In this document: positions 1 to 12,136 of the stretch, one piece after another | Layout: every line of letters starts with the position of its first letter | Numbering within the stretch: the stretch's first letter is position 1 | From: Scedosporium boydii | Taxonomy: Eukaryota > Ascomycota > Sordariomycetes > Microascales > Microascaceae | Length of the DNA: 64,000 nt | Direction: 5' to 3' | NCBI GenBank assembly: GCA_002221725.1 | Contig: NJFT01000126.1 | Coordinates: 51,106 to 115,105, forward strand | The notes under the pieces: generated by a model | What the model was told of the DNA's origin: nothing | What the model saw: only the letters and a program-made list of their open reading frames with translations | Database searches by the model: none | Made by a program: the position numbers and the translations under genes

Positions 1-705
1 GCAGACAAGCCCTACGAAGTACTCTCTGCTTTATGCGGGCGTGGTGATGAGATATGATCAAGCGGAGGTTTGTGCAGGAGCTTCTCTGGGGAGTCAACGC
101 CCGTTTTTAAAGACGGAAAGCTCTCAGTCATTACTCTCCCGGCTTCACCGATGCGGCCCCTGGCCCGGATCGGCGGAACGGGGAAAAGAGAATATACCCT
201 TGATTGAGCTGGAGACAGTGCACACTACGGGCCACGAGGGAGCTCCCTTTTTTTTTTTTTCCTCTCCCAGTAACCAGGATGGTGGAGAGGAGATCATCTA
301 GCCCTATGAGGAAACCCTTGTGATCTTCAGCTCTCCTCATCCCCCGAAATAACCAAATCCTTCGGCAAGGGAGGCGTGCAATTTCATCAGGCCAGAAGTG
401 GGCTTGCGTCTATAATTTGTTGCAGGCAAGATTAAATAGCTCATCTCCGCTGCCAGGGTCGCGGATTTTTTTTCTATTTTTATTTTCAATTTAATTTTAT
501 TTGATTTTGCTTGATGGATGCCGAGGGTCCTCGTCTCGCGGTCTGTCTTTCCTAATATTGGATCGCGTGGACGGAGGGGGGTGTACGTACGAAGTAAGTA
601 ACTGAGAAGGCGGAAAAGGAAAGAAACGAAAAAGAAAAAAGAAGCGAGAAAAGGACGGAAAAAGAGGAGGAGGAGGCTGAAGGATTTGGCAAAAATAGAA
701 GTCGC
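1..705. other. Intergenic, no gene seen
   Basis: Open frames here are short and compositionally biased. A minus-strand frame from about 337 to 981 runs straight through the tRNA-Thr gene and is therefore not a protein gene. The stretch holds a T run near 250-262 and A/G-rich sequence at about 600-690 just beyond the 3' end of the tRNA gene. A TACGAAGTA core lies at about 13-21. Confidence 0.6.
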
Positions 706-788
706 TGCCCACACCTGGGATCGAACCAGGGACCTCATCATCTCACTAGCTCTACTAGTGATGCGCTCTACCACTGAGCTATACGGGC
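706..788 (-). tRNA. tRNA-Thr (anticodon AGU) with 11-nt intron
   Basis: Read on the minus strand this folds as a complete cloverleaf. The 7-bp acceptor stem (GCCCGTA with TGTGGGC) has two G-U pairs. The D stem is GCTC/GAGC, the anticodon stem CATCA/TGATG, and the T arm is CCTGG-TTCGATC-CCAGG, followed by discriminator A at 706. The anticodon loop is 18 nt. Removing 11 nt after position 37 (742-752) leaves a normal 7-nt loop with anticodon AGT at 754-756, which becomes IGU after A34 deamination and decodes Thr ACN. Intron bases can pair with the anticodon region, as usual for the archaeal/eukaryal tRNA splicing endonuclease. The CCA end is not encoded, as expected for a nuclear gene. A-box and B-box promoter elements are internal. 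Confidence 0.95.
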
Positions 789-1278
789 TTGATTGCTGGG
801 TTGCCTGTGATGGGGTGGGGGGAGGAAAGGGAAGAAAAGATTGACACTTGCGAGGGTGGAGAAGAGAGTCGAAAGAGGTTAAATAAAAAGAAAATAACGT
901 TAAAATGGTTAGATTAAGATGATGACAGGTAAAAGAAAGAATGGAAGAAGCACATCTTGGTATGACTTGGACACTTGGCACTTAGAGAGGAGAGAGAAGA
1001 TGATTCTACAAGGTACAGAGAGCAAGAGCAAGCAAGCTACACAGCTTGTTTCCAGGTTGCGACCATAGCTTCGAGCCGTTTTCGTGCTCCTACCCAAAAC
1101 CTCAAATGAATCAAAAGTCGCTTCCTTTTTTTTCACATGTCCGAAAAGAAAGGCTTCCTCCACAGACGTCATTGATGGAGATGCATCGAGAGCTTGTTCT
1201 GCGCCTTTCCTCGGCATTCTTAGACTTTTGACTCGATTCTACGCAACATCCCCAACAGCTGGGAAAAAGGAACCGAGG

Positions 1279-1311
<33 letters not shown>

Positions 1312-2260
1312 GACAACAAAAGGATGAGAGGAGAGAAACGAACTCATCCGGGTCGCCTCCAACTTCGAGGCCGATTTGCCCACGGTCACATCATACATCC
1401 ATCATACCTGGAAAAACAAGGCACGGAGGCATTTACTAGCATTTACGAGCATTTTTCATCCAATTCTGTCTTCATATAATTTTTTCTGCAAGCCGGACAT
1501 CATCTCATAAGCCAGAGAATGCAGGTCGAGTTTAGACTCTAATTTGTTTTGAAGTTATATTCTTCCTTCCGGAAACCTTCTTGTTTGTCCTTCGTAATGA
1601 AGTGTAGATAGATACATGAAGAATGCGCTGCTAAACCTCGTCGGGGTTAGAAGAGCTAGACTGGTAAATCGTCAAAAAAGAAACCGGAAGAAGGAACCCA
1701 ACAAGAACTTCTGAGAGGACTGATCCAGATTCCGTTTTTCTAAAAAAAAGACCTCCCACCCTCGTAAAAAAAACACGCAAAAAAAAAAAGCTAGCAGAGC
1801 TCGCTCTTAAGCATGAAGACAAAGGAAACCAAAAATAACATGATAGCAAAGATGACGACGGGAGGAATTTTTGGCTCATCCGAATCACCCTTGCCATTAC
1901 CCATTTCCGTCTGTGCCGCTCTTGTCCCTTTCCCCATCCATCTGTTCCTGACGCCAAAACAGAAAAAAAAAAAAAAAAAAAAAGAAGGCCGAGCTTGTCC
2001 GAAAACGCCATGGGTTCTGCTGTAGGATCGCTCCTCTCCGTTGGGAAGATCCAAAAAGAAAAAAACCCCAGTTGCCCATCCTATATATTTCGCGTGTCTA
2101 GATTTCCCTGCAACAACCCATCACAATTTTTTCTGGCCCGGAAAAAAACAAATAAACACCCCTTGTAGATATGAACCGAATGAGAGTGGATGTACGCGAA
2201 GAAAATGAAAGAAAACGAAAAAAGAAAAACAATCGGGAACACGTTGAAGCGATGCATATC
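789..2260. other. Intergenic with long homopolymer runs
   Basis: No open frame here looks like a protein gene; those listed by simple translation gain runs of Lys or Phe from A/T tracts. The main structures are a 30-nt A run at 1279-1308 and a roughly 20-nt A run near 1962-1983. The part next to 2260 is presumably the 3' untranslated region of the zinc-finger gene. Confidence 0.6.
1279..1308. repeat. Poly-A homopolymer, 30 nt
   Basis: Uninterrupted run of A on the plus strand, followed by GGGG. There is no identifiable retroelement body upstream of it on either strand, so I treat it as a simple repeat and not as the tail of a retrotransposon. Confidence 0.9.
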
Positions 2261-3160
2261 TCAAGCACCTTCTTGACAGGCGACAGCCATGGCAAGAGCG
2301 TCGAGACCATTACGAGGATTGGGGCTCGTAACATGTTGCGCCATCAAGGGCAAGTTGAGTCCTCTTAGATCCCAGGCACCCGTCGCAGGAGACGCTAGAG
2401 GGGTTGCGTGTGTGGGCGTCGGAGGTCCGTACTGTCCGTATTCCAGCGTCAAGTGATCGCGTGAGCGATGGCTCGAGGTCCGCGTAGAGATGCCCAGTTT
2501 CCTCGCCGAACTTGACGAGGAGCTCTTGCTGGGCCGTTGAGATCCGGATGCCCTGGACTTGTCCTTGTAATGCGTCTCAAGGTGCTGCTTCATGTTGTCC
2601 GCCCGGGTGAACTTCTTTTGGCAGCCGGGGAAAGTGCATTGGACGGCTTTTTCGGCCGTATGAATCTTGGAGTGGCGCGAGGCATGTCCGGACGTAGTAA
2701 ATGTTTTCTCGCATCCGTGGCTGTCGCGGTAGCGGCACGGGTACCGCTTGGCCGAACGCTCCGGAACGGCCGGAGTGAGAGGAGGCTCATCCTCGTATGA
2801 GGTAGAACGCGCAGACTCGGAAAAGGTGCTGTGCTTCCGGCCCACGTCGCCGTAATCGTCGTAGCCAGAATGGCCTCCGGCGTACAGGTATTGTCGGGAG
2901 TAGTCGAAGGCGACGGTGGGAGTTAGCGGCGACATCGGGTCATTGCTTGGACTGGTGGTAGAATCGTACGAATCGGATCGCAGAAGCTCGGGCGTATGCG
3001 GCGAGGACGAGCTACTTCTGGAGGAGGAATACTGATGTGACAATAGCTGACTGGAGGTGCGATAGTGAGATCGATGGGAAGTCGACTCATAGTAAGAATC
3101 GTACACAGGCTCGTCGTTCAATAGCGACACGCGCCGTCCTGAGGCGTCCCGGGCATGCAT
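2261..3160 (-). CDS. C2H2 zinc-finger transcription factor, NRG1-like
   Basis: Single-exon gene of 299 codons. Two adjacent zinc fingers lie at about residues 142-167 and 175-197. Finger 2 is canonical (C175-x4-C180-x12-H193-x3-H197). Finger 1 has a wide first pair (C142-x7-C150-x12-H163-x3-H167). The finger text (TTSGHASRH, IHTAEK, FPGC, FTRADN, QHLETH) resembles the NRG1 class of fungal repressors, which act in carbon, pH or morphogenesis responses; the exact orthologue is not established. The N-terminal 135 residues are Ser/Tyr-rich with several S/T-P sites, and the segment after the fingers (about 201-235) is Ser/Lys/Arg-rich and may serve in nuclear import. The first ATG at 3160 opens the frame after a pyrimidine-biased upstream stretch. 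Expected to be a sequence-specific nuclear regulator; its targets cannot be read from here. Confidence 0.9.
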   Translation of the reverse strand: MHARDASGRRVSLLNDEPVYDSYYESTSHRSHYRTSSQLLSHQYSSSRSSSSSPHTPELLRSDSYDSTTSPSNDPMSPLTPTVAFDYSRQYLYAGGHSGYDDYGDVGRKHSTFSESARSTSYEDEPPLTPAVPERSAKRYPCRYRDSHGCEKTFTTSGHASRHSKIHTAEKAVQCTFPGCQKKFTRADNMKQHLETHYKDKSRASGSQRPSKSSSSSSARKLGISTRTSSHRSRDHLTLEYGQYGPPTPTHATPLASPATGAWDLRGLNLPLMAQHVTSPNPRNGLDALAMAVACQEGA

Positions 3161-6100
3161 TGTGAGATTCGTATATATTGCTCAAGAAAAATATGGGAGA
3201 AACCCGTTCGTGGAGAGGAATCTCTGGAAGAGCGAATGGTGGATAGAGCAAGTAGAAAAAAACGTGAGCTCGTGATAAGCGAAAACTCTGGCGTGTGAGA
3301 AACTAGAAAGATGTTGCGACGTAATGGGTCGTGTTCTCGTCAAGGGTATCGTCTCATGAACAAGCGCCGCAAGCCTGTCCGCCCTCTGCTCAAGAATGGC
3401 CGTTGCCAGATCTAGCTGGTAACTTGAATATAACCGCGCAATAAGCTGTTTCGGCGGAGAGAAAAAGGAAAAGCGCGCGTAGTGTTTTAACCCCAAGATA
3501 AGCAGCAAATGGAGACGTCAGGCCAAGAATGCCAGCCACAACGAGCACAGTTGCAAAGTCACGAAGCTAGGGGACAGACGTAAAAACTCGGAAAAAAGGT
3601 ATATATCATGAGCCAGAAGCAAAAAGAGTTGGAACGAGAACGTCGAGTGAACGAGCGAGCTGAAGAGGTTATATGAGGACTTGCTCTATACAGGGTTCTG
3701 AACTGGAGGGTGGAGAGCTTACGCCTTGGAAGGGGCCATGAAGCTTTATATATGGACCTGCTGAACATCGAAGCTTCGGTTTCGGGATCAGTCAAGGAAG
3801 GAACGGGGTGTTGGGGGGTGGGGAGAGAGAGGGGTGAGCTTGACAAGGGGGGGCGTATCTGGTGTACCTCTATAAGATCGGACTCGAAGGCCGGAAACAG
3901 ATTAATGGGACCCTTGCCCTTGCAAGAGTGTGTGGATATCGCTAGGTCTGGCCTGTACGACGAAGTACTTCGTAGCCAGGCGTCCTGTACTTCTACGTGC
4001 TGGGCTGGAAGCTGTGGAGTACGGAGTAGTATACTTCGCACATGCTCTAATCACTGCACGGCTTAGTGCATGCCGGAGGAACCTGCCTACTATATTCACG
4101 TCAAGGGGGAAAGTACCTGCGAGTACAGCATCCTCTCAACCCGACTCCTTCGTAACTTGTACAAGTTATGAGCACAGATTGATGCTCCGACGATGGTGCA
4201 GCATCAGGGAAAAAGCTGTCGTGTTATATCAGGTAGGCTTGTTTGGTTAACTATGCAAGCTTCTTGCAGGGTGATGTGCCGAATCCTCTGTGGTCCTATC
4301 TCCGGTTCAAATATGGGACGGTCGTATGAGAATGTCCAAAGACTCTGGCTCACCGGTCCTATGCCTCCCCCCCTTCCTACCTTCGCCGTGTCTTCGGTTC
4401 CATGCTTAGAGGTGAGGTGCGAATAATTACTACCCCCTCTGCAGTAGTGTCATCTTCTCAAGATCCATGGATGTCACCCTTGGTGGTATTTTACTCCGGA
4501 CGCGAACTCGAGCAATTGATGGCCGTTTGTTGACGGGATGATGTTGATGATGGCATGGATTTTGGAACGGCATGTATCGTGTAAAGTAGGGTACAATTTA
4601 CAATATCAATTGGTATTGGTGTGTTGTAAGCTTTGTATTGATAGGACCTACGAGTACACACAGGACACTAGCGAGGGAGCTTTCGAAGCAAGCTTCACGG
4701 ATGTCCATCCAGTCCATCACAAGCTTGGTAAATATGAAGGACCGGCAACAAGAATGTTGTGGAAGGTGGAAGGGTGAAAGTTGGTCTGCAATTCTCCCTT
4801 CCCCTTCGTTCTCCCCACTGTACCTTTGTATTGGCCTCTCTTTTCTCTCCCTCGCTCTCAAACTCCTTCTGGTAAACTGGGGTTTGTCATGCATGAAACC
4901 TCGAACACCATGGTTTATGGTTGTTGCAAATCTCACCGGAAACCTGCAATTAGCACTGAGCGGAGTCCGTACCAAAGAACTCCGTGTGTCTCTCAAACCT
5001 AAGGTTTCGTTTTGTACCAGGGAGCTTTCTGCCTGGACCTTGCACTGAAGGAAAAAAAAAAAGAAGGGCCGGAGTCCTCAAAAGCTTATCCAAAATTCCC
5101 TAAAATCTTCAGTGCGCTACGCTTGATCAATCTTATGATACGTTTTGTCCGTACCTGAGCGATTCGCCTGGGACGAAGCTAAAGAAGCGATCAGCGGAAA
5201 GCTTCTCTCGTTACAAAGGTGAGCTGCGCAATTACTCTCCACCCACCCGGCCACCCCTTCTGTTGCTCTCAGACGAACGTTCACCTTAACCTTGAAGGAG
5301 AGCGAGAGCAGCGGCTCAGACGCGTAACACCGACCGGCATCGCGTTCTCTTTTATTTTCCTTTTCTTTTTCCCCCTTCTCTTTTTTCCCCCGGAATTGCT
5401 TGGCGGCTGCAAAAAAGACCGGAGTGCAGGTGCAATTATATCATCCACCATTTTTCCTTTCTTCACACACGAGGTACAGGAGGAGGCTACCCTACTGCCC
5501 TACAAAGCTCATCATACCATGCCGAGAGCTACTTCCTAGTTATCCCCAACGACCTGCCGACCTGACATGAGGTTTCCCCGCACTCCCTCCTTGGACTGAT
5601 GAATTGAGGGACCGGAAAACACGGGGGAACCAGGGGAAGTCGGAGGAGGCTAAAAGAAATAATAAAGAAAAGGACCTCTAATTTGACAACTTGCCACAGA
5701 GTGTTAAGATCGACCCCTCCCGAGTGACGAGCGAGTAGGTTGTTCTCGGTTTTCAAACTACTAAGTTTACAAAGTATGCCGCCTTCCTTCTTTTTGGTTA
5801 CGTTGGTTACGTCGCTCTTCGGGCTCCTCGAACGCCGGTCCTCCGTTCCATTCCCTCAGGTACGTGAGGTGGAGTCCTGGCGCCGTTGGGATCTGCGCAA
5901 AATCACTAGGTTATGTAGATGAAGTACTCCGTTAGTTAGCTAGCTGCGCCGATGGCCAGGACCTCAACCCTCCTTCGTATTCCATATCTTGTCTGTCAAA
6001 CTGGTTCCTGGGCCTGGAAACGATAAATCATGATACTACAAACTCTCATCCAATGACTCCGGTGATCCCCCTTCTCGCGCAATCGGTCCAGATCTTCTCA

Positions 6101-7665
6101 TCCATCGCCACACTACGGAGCAGAACCCACATTAACATCATCAATATATTGTCGCTACGAAATACCTACCCCAGTACTATGCATGAATGATGCAAGTGTA
6201 TCTCGACTCCCGGAAGGGGGTTGATCGTACTCGGTACGCACCATGCATCTCATGAGGAAGGAGTACTATCAGCAGCATTTAGAAACGGACGCGAGCAAGG
6301 AGGGAAACAGGAAACCCCAGCCTTGGAAAATGCGCTCGGAGTCGGATTACGGAATATGGGCTGATTGGTTAAGTTGATGCATCTCGAGCCGCTAAATTGT
6401 CAGGTTGATGTCATATTGATGTTCGTTTACCAACAACTCTGTGGCCACTTCCTAAAATCGTCAGGCTTGCAGTGGACTTGCACTCTAGCGAGCTAACCTG
6501 ACTGTGAAGTTGGGGAAGAGTGAGGAGCCTAGACTTGGTACGGATCATTGATTATCATTATTACTTTTTATGCCTACTTCGTAAGGCGTCCTGGTCTTAA
6601 CCGGGGGCCTTTTTCATGAAGTCTAGGACCCCTCCGACTTCGTACGTCGTCGTGCTTTTTCTAGGGCTGCCAGCGCCATTTTCTCCATGCAGGGCCCTCT
6701 GAGACGGAGACCATCCATTCGTTCCATTCTCAAGCCACGGATCTTTGGAATATTACAGATGCGTTTGAGTGCCCAGGTGGGAGGGTCGATTGGACAGCTT
6801 TTGGAGTCCAGGGTCTTACTGCATGTACGTACGTAGCCTATGCAGCATCGGCCCTGAAAAATATCACGTCGACTTTGTTAATGGACGAGTGTCGATTTGT
6901 CCGACATCATCAATGCATTTACGATAAAGTACCCACTTGTCGCCCCCGGATCCCCAGTTCCCTGTGCGATCGGTCCCCTACTTCGCGGTTTTACGTGGTA
7001 GGTGAACGAGAGGGTTGAAAGGAAATTGAAGGAAACGGTCGAGCTACGGCTCCACAACCCGCTCCCATTCGAAACATCGGACTTCCCGCCAAACACCCAT
7101 TCGCCGCTCTACCGTTTCTGGTTCACTTCGCAAGAATTGTCTGCTTTTGTCCCTCTCGGAAGCGGAAGTGGGGCCTGGCGCTGTCTCGCATGGTGCTTGT
7201 AGTACGACATTTTCTGCACCCTTTTTCGTCAATCAAGCCGCCAGGCATACGCCATTCCCGTACGCATACTCCGTATGTGCCTATCGTCTTTTTCGATCCG
7301 CATTCATGATGTACTTTGACTTCCGCCGGTGGAGTGGCTTGGAGGGTTAAGGGTTGAGGTGCAGGGAGTACGCTAGACGTCATCGAGGGGCCCATTTGTC
7401 AGCCAATGATCGGGGCAGTTGGCTCTTTAGAGAAAGCCTTCGTCGATCCCTCACGACGGCGGGCTTCTTATGCAAAGTATCATTTGATGCAGCTCGAGTG
7501 CTAGTTGATACCAGCCCTGGTGGAGATTCTGCCCAGTGGGTCCATGGAATTGCGACGCAGCCTGAGCCTTTTGGTCCAGGGTACCCTCTTCTTCACCGAG
7601 CTAAAAGAAGCTCAGCAAAGCACTCCTTCACGGGTTTTCTGCCACACTTGAAATTCCCAGCTTCA
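3161..7665. other. Long intergenic stretch, no gene seen
   Basis: About 4.5 kb between the zinc-finger promoter side and a tRNA-like relic. All open frames are short, overlap on both strands and match no family I recognise. A perfect 12-bp palindrome CGAAGTACTTCG sits at 3961-3972 and a 13-bp dyad CATACTCCGTATG at 7265-7277, both members of a dispersed element. No terminal repeats, transposase or reverse transcriptase motifs are visible. Confidence 0.6.
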
Positions 7666-7702
7666 GGAATCGAACCACGACTGATCATCCCAACGAGCTA
7701 AC
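7666..7702 (-). pseudogene. tRNA-like relic with A-box and B-box
   Basis: On the minus strand an A-box-like segment TTAGCTCGTTGG is followed 13 nt later by a perfect B-box GGTTCGATTCC. The order and strand match the D arm and T arm of a tRNA, but the anticodon arm is missing and no acceptor stem can be formed. The spacing is too short for a normal type 2 RNA polymerase III promoter. It may be a decayed tRNA gene or the head of a tRNA-derived SINE; I see no matching second copy in the window. Confidence 0.45.
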
Positions 7703-8071
7703 ATATGCACTTGTGTTTCGAGGATCCAGAGTAGAGCCATCTTTCGGACGAGGACTTGATGAGATGGGCGAACTACTTCGGAATGAGAAACAGCCAGGAC
7801 AACGGCGCCGAGCGATAGTGCTCCTCAATACACAATGATTTTGAATGAGAAAATCTCTGTGCTAGGAACAAGTGCGCCAGGACAGCTCGCCGGGCGGCAT
7901 GTGATGATGACACGTTGGTACTGAGGTTTATCCTCATTCGCATCTGATGTTCTGCAGGGCCTACAAAGGTGTGATAATGCTATGAATGCTCTGTATTGAT
8001 TGATCCGGATGGATAACCAAGCTGCACTTAAGCATGCGCCCCAGAACGGAAGCTTCTACATACACTACTTC

Positions 8072-8082
8072 GTACTTCGTAC
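8072..8082. repeat. Dispersed dyad element, perfect copy
   Basis: GTACTTCGTAC, a 4-bp inverted repeat around a TTC spacer. Preceded directly by another TACTTCGTA at 8066-8074. One of six perfect 11-bp copies in the window. Confidence 0.8.
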
Positions 8083-9921
8083 ATATATGCTGAATGCTTC
8101 TTCGTATACATACAGATACATGCTCAACTCCTCATGAGGCAATGCGGATTAAACTACTTGGATGTCCTGATTCAAACACCCTTGTCGACCCTTGGCACTG
8201 ATTCCCCACCATTACCACTCCGGGATGTACGAAGGGACTTTGTAGCTTCGAGAGCTTCGATCAAAAAAATCTTACTTCGTACCATCAGAACCGATTTACT
8301 TGTGCAAGAAGTCGATGAGCTGGGGACAGAGTGGTATTCTGAAGAAAGCCAAGAACCTATTATTCCTCGCAGGCGAAATTTGAGATCTGGCATTTCTCTC
8401 CGAGGCGTGGGTATCTCCACACAAGAACCAACTGGGTACTTTAAGTATTATCGCGTTCCCATTTTTATTTCCACCTTCGTTGGAATCGGGATTTGAAAAT
8501 TTTCTCATGAGACCCTGAGAACCCGTAATAAAGGGCCCCGCCCGAGGGCCAAAAAAAACTAGCCCAACGAGTTGACGCTGGACCGAAGGACTTTGGGCGG
8601 AGCAGGCAGGATTGGTTACGTCCCCACGTCGACGCGCCATTTCGTCACCACACGGAAAGATAGCTTGGAGCCGCTTCGAACTGTTGAGCTATTTCGTAGC
8701 TCCGTGACCATGAAGAATTCCGCCCACATGGCAGCGGATTGGGCCTTGCTACTTCGAATTGGTGCTGGCCTCGATGCCACGAGGAGTAGCGAACTGAACC
8801 TTTTTCGTCATCATACAGCACATTTTCCCTTGCCGCTAGCAGCCGTCGGCCTGGACGGATTAGGTCTTCCTTCAAAGCCCTTCTCTCATCGCATTTAACA
8901 ACAGATCCTTCGCACATGGGGCTTTCCCAATGGCTCAAACAAATCACCGTAGAGCTGGCACGGAGCAGGAGGAGGCTGTGCGAGCTGTGAAGTCCATTTC
9001 GTAAGATTGCTTCCATTTGGCGGAGGGCCAATAAAGAAGTATCACTTCTTCCAAGAGATATAATTATTTCCAGAGTTCATAGCTTCGTCAGATAGGGCCT
9101 CCTGCATGGACCTTAGGATCGTGGCTATTAATTAACAACAATACGATCCGACACGTTGCAGAAGATCGTCCGCCTTGAGAAAGAATCACAGCATCAAATG
9201 GAATTCCAGAAGGTTACAATGGGATCGGAGGATTCAAGGTCGGGGAAGGGGAAGACCCTGGCAAAGCCAAGGATTGAACTCCTTTCGCTTCGTACTTCTT
9301 GTACCCTGATGCGAATGAAGACCCTGTTCTCCTCTCTGATCGATTACAGCGTCCATCCATGTCCTTATAAGGCGAGGTATACCATTCCGTACCACTCCAG
9401 ACAATTGTACCATGGATTTATGAGCTGGTCACGGTTCGCTTAGCCGTGGAATTTTGTTCAAATCCACACCAATGACACCACATGCTCCAAAGTGACCCTT
9501 AATGCGTGTCGTTGTGGAGCTTATAATTGTATGACACAACATGGATCCAGTGGATATGGATGTGGATGCGGGTGTGTGGACACAGCAGTACCGTTGTTAC
9601 TGTCGAAATGTCCAACATGACCCATCGAGCCAGCTGCCGATGGGGTACGGTAGGTGGAGGAATGCCAGGCTTTGTGAGGAACAGAGAGAAGCCGTGCCAT
9701 CTTTCGGATTCCAACTTTAATCCTGAGAAAAAGAAACATTGAAGTTTACTTGAAACGCGCGGCCTAGCCTTGGGAATGATTTTACTGCGGAGTCCGGTTT
9801 CTCGCTTTCCAGTTTCCACGTGCAAATCCAATCATACAAAAAGCCGGTGGGATCTAATCTATCTCGACCCTGCTCGGCTTGTGGCTGCCATGTGGTGGCG
9901 GCGGTATGGTGGAGGGTGGTA

Positions 9922-9941
9922 CCTGGCCTGGCCTGGCCTGG
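9922..9941. repeat. CCTGG tandem repeat, 4 units
   Basis: Four perfect consecutive CCTGG units in non-coding DNA. Confidence 0.85.
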
Positions 9942-10170
9942 CTTGAATGGTTCCGGAGCAACCAACAGACACTTACGAAGTATGAAGTATTGTGTGTTGT
10001 GTGGGCCAACGAGCCATGTTGTGCAGTGATAGTACTAACGAATCGATTAGAGTGTGGATGGTCATAAGAAAAAAAGGAACGAGATGGATCTAACCATGAG
10101 CGGAATCCATGAGCCGGTCAAGAACTCCACTTGCTTCAACCCCATCGGTGATCCAAATCACCATTTTCTC

Positions 10171-10181
10171 GTACTTCGTAC
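10171..10181. repeat. Dispersed dyad element, perfect copy
   Basis: GTACTTCGTAC, followed at 10183-10190 by a second partial copy (GTACTTCG). Confidence 0.8.
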
Positions 10182-12070
10182 TGTACTTCGTTTCCTTGAC
10201 TTGATCATCGTCGTCGAAGCAAACCACGGATTTACGAGAAGATCGGAAGAAAAGAAAATATATCTTAGCTCTAGCAAAGTCCCCAGGGTCACATGATTAT
10301 CGGCTCATTACGTGGCCGTGGTCGAGCTTTAGTTGGACGATAAATGTTTCAAAACAACATCGCCAACAATGCGCATGCTGAAAGCTCGGATGGTCCACGT
10401 TCCCCAAAACCCAATTGCGGATGGGATCTTGATGCTTCAGGCACGCCCCTTCCGAAGATTGGACTTAATACTTCGTATGAATATAATCATCCATTCAAAT
10501 GATTGTCAGGCACATCTTTACCGAGCCGGAGGCGCGACTCCGGTTCTCGAGAGGGCCCTGATTTACACTTCCTTGACAGCTGGTTGGACGGGCGTGGTCT
10601 TAGAACCAAGGTGTGGTGTGTCGTCGTGGGCCGCGTTTCTTGCTTCCTGCATACCCCGGGAAAGATGCTCTCCATTGCCAGGCTTGGATCATGCTATCCT
10701 AACGCAGCAGAAAGAGGCACACATGGAGGAGCGGGACCAACTTCCAACGCTTCTCGCTTTGATAAACATCATGCTGCTGCAGATGAAAGACCTGGGGTCT
10801 ATTGCAACTTCGAAGTTGCTGGCTCCGCTGCACTACCCTACTGATCTATTACTCCGTAATGATACCTTTAGCGTACCAAAGTTGGGGATGCTTGACCCAG
10901 GCTAGTACGGAGTTGTAGCCACATTCCGGCGCCGTCCAGCGCCAAGTCGGTTGTCCGAGCATGGGTTGAAGTACATGCACTATTAGTGCCACACTATAAC
11001 GCCTGATGAAAGCAGTGATAACACTGACGAAGTACTCCGCGGAGAGGGGTTAGCGGAAGGTGGAGATGACGCCCTGGAGCATGAGTGCGCGACGAGGGAT
11101 TATAGCTTACACGAATCAATTGATGAATTGATGAATGGGTTAATGGCTGTTCTACGAGACTCCACCACACCATTAGCTTCACGATGAGCTATGGTGTAGC
11201 GTTGTGAATAGTACTAGGAGCGCAGAAGATAGGACCCCTTCCAACCATCTTAATCTATCCATTTGCTCATAAATGTCCAAAGTCGGCCCAGCAAAGAGTG
11301 GATGGTGGTACAGGGACGAGGACAATAACGCTCCTCAGTGGATGCGATACCCTCAATATCAATCACTCCCATTCGTGCCGCGCCAAGTACCGGCGCTGGA
11401 GTGTGGTGTACGCCCCCTCCAAAATTCACTCGCAGCAGACCAAGTACGACAATGCATACACTACACCTGACTCATCGCAGCAGTGTAGTACAATAGTGTA
11501 CACAAGCCAGCAGTGCAACTCGAGCGCCCGCTGCACTATCACAAGCTTGCGTGGCTTTAATTCTCCCGCTCTGCTTCCCGCTCGTCCACGCCCCCTCCTC
11601 CATTTGTCCTCTCTTTCCCCCCCCCAAAGCTCCGCTGCTAAGCTATGGACCTCCGGTCCCCTTTTTGAGCTCGTATTTCCTCATTCGAACTCTCGCCATT
11701 CCAACTTGGGTCAGGTCCATGTCGTCATCTATCCAAGAAGAATAAAAAGCCCAAACATGCAGCAAGGGTCGAAACAGGGAAACGGCCACTTAATCACCGA
11801 GGACAAGTATGCATGGAGTTTGGAGATAAAGAAGTTTCGATGCTGGCATGGAACTAAGGTCCTTTCTCAATCTCGGCTGGCCGTCCTAGGAAAATATATC
11901 CGGCGTAGTATCGAGCTCTTAGCGATGGAGAATGTCAAATTCTTGAGCCCTGTTCTTCCCCCGCAGGATTCACACTCGCGTATCGTGCAGGGTGTTATTG
12001 TTGGTAGCTCACGGCCTTTTTGCTCTCCGCTAGGCTTGCCAGGTCCCTCTTTTTCTCTCTCTTTATTTTC

Positions 12071-12094
12071 CGTCTTTTATTTATTTTATTTTTA

Positions 12095-12125
<31 letters not shown>

Positions 12126-12136
12126 TTATTTTCTCA
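12071..12136. repeat. TTTTTA-type microsatellite
   Basis: Imperfect tandem repeat of TTTTTA with TTTTA variants at its edges. It produces an artificial Phe/Tyr-repeat end in the overlapping plus-strand open frame. Confidence 0.85.

Noticed and set aside
337..981. 214-codon minus-strand open frame
   Set aside because: It passes through the complete tRNA-Thr gene and is Phe/Ser/Leu-rich from pyrimidine tracts.
9240..9300. Possible second tRNA-like fragment (GGAGTTCAATCC on the minus strand)
   Set aside because: T stem does not pair properly and there is no A box at a sensible distance.
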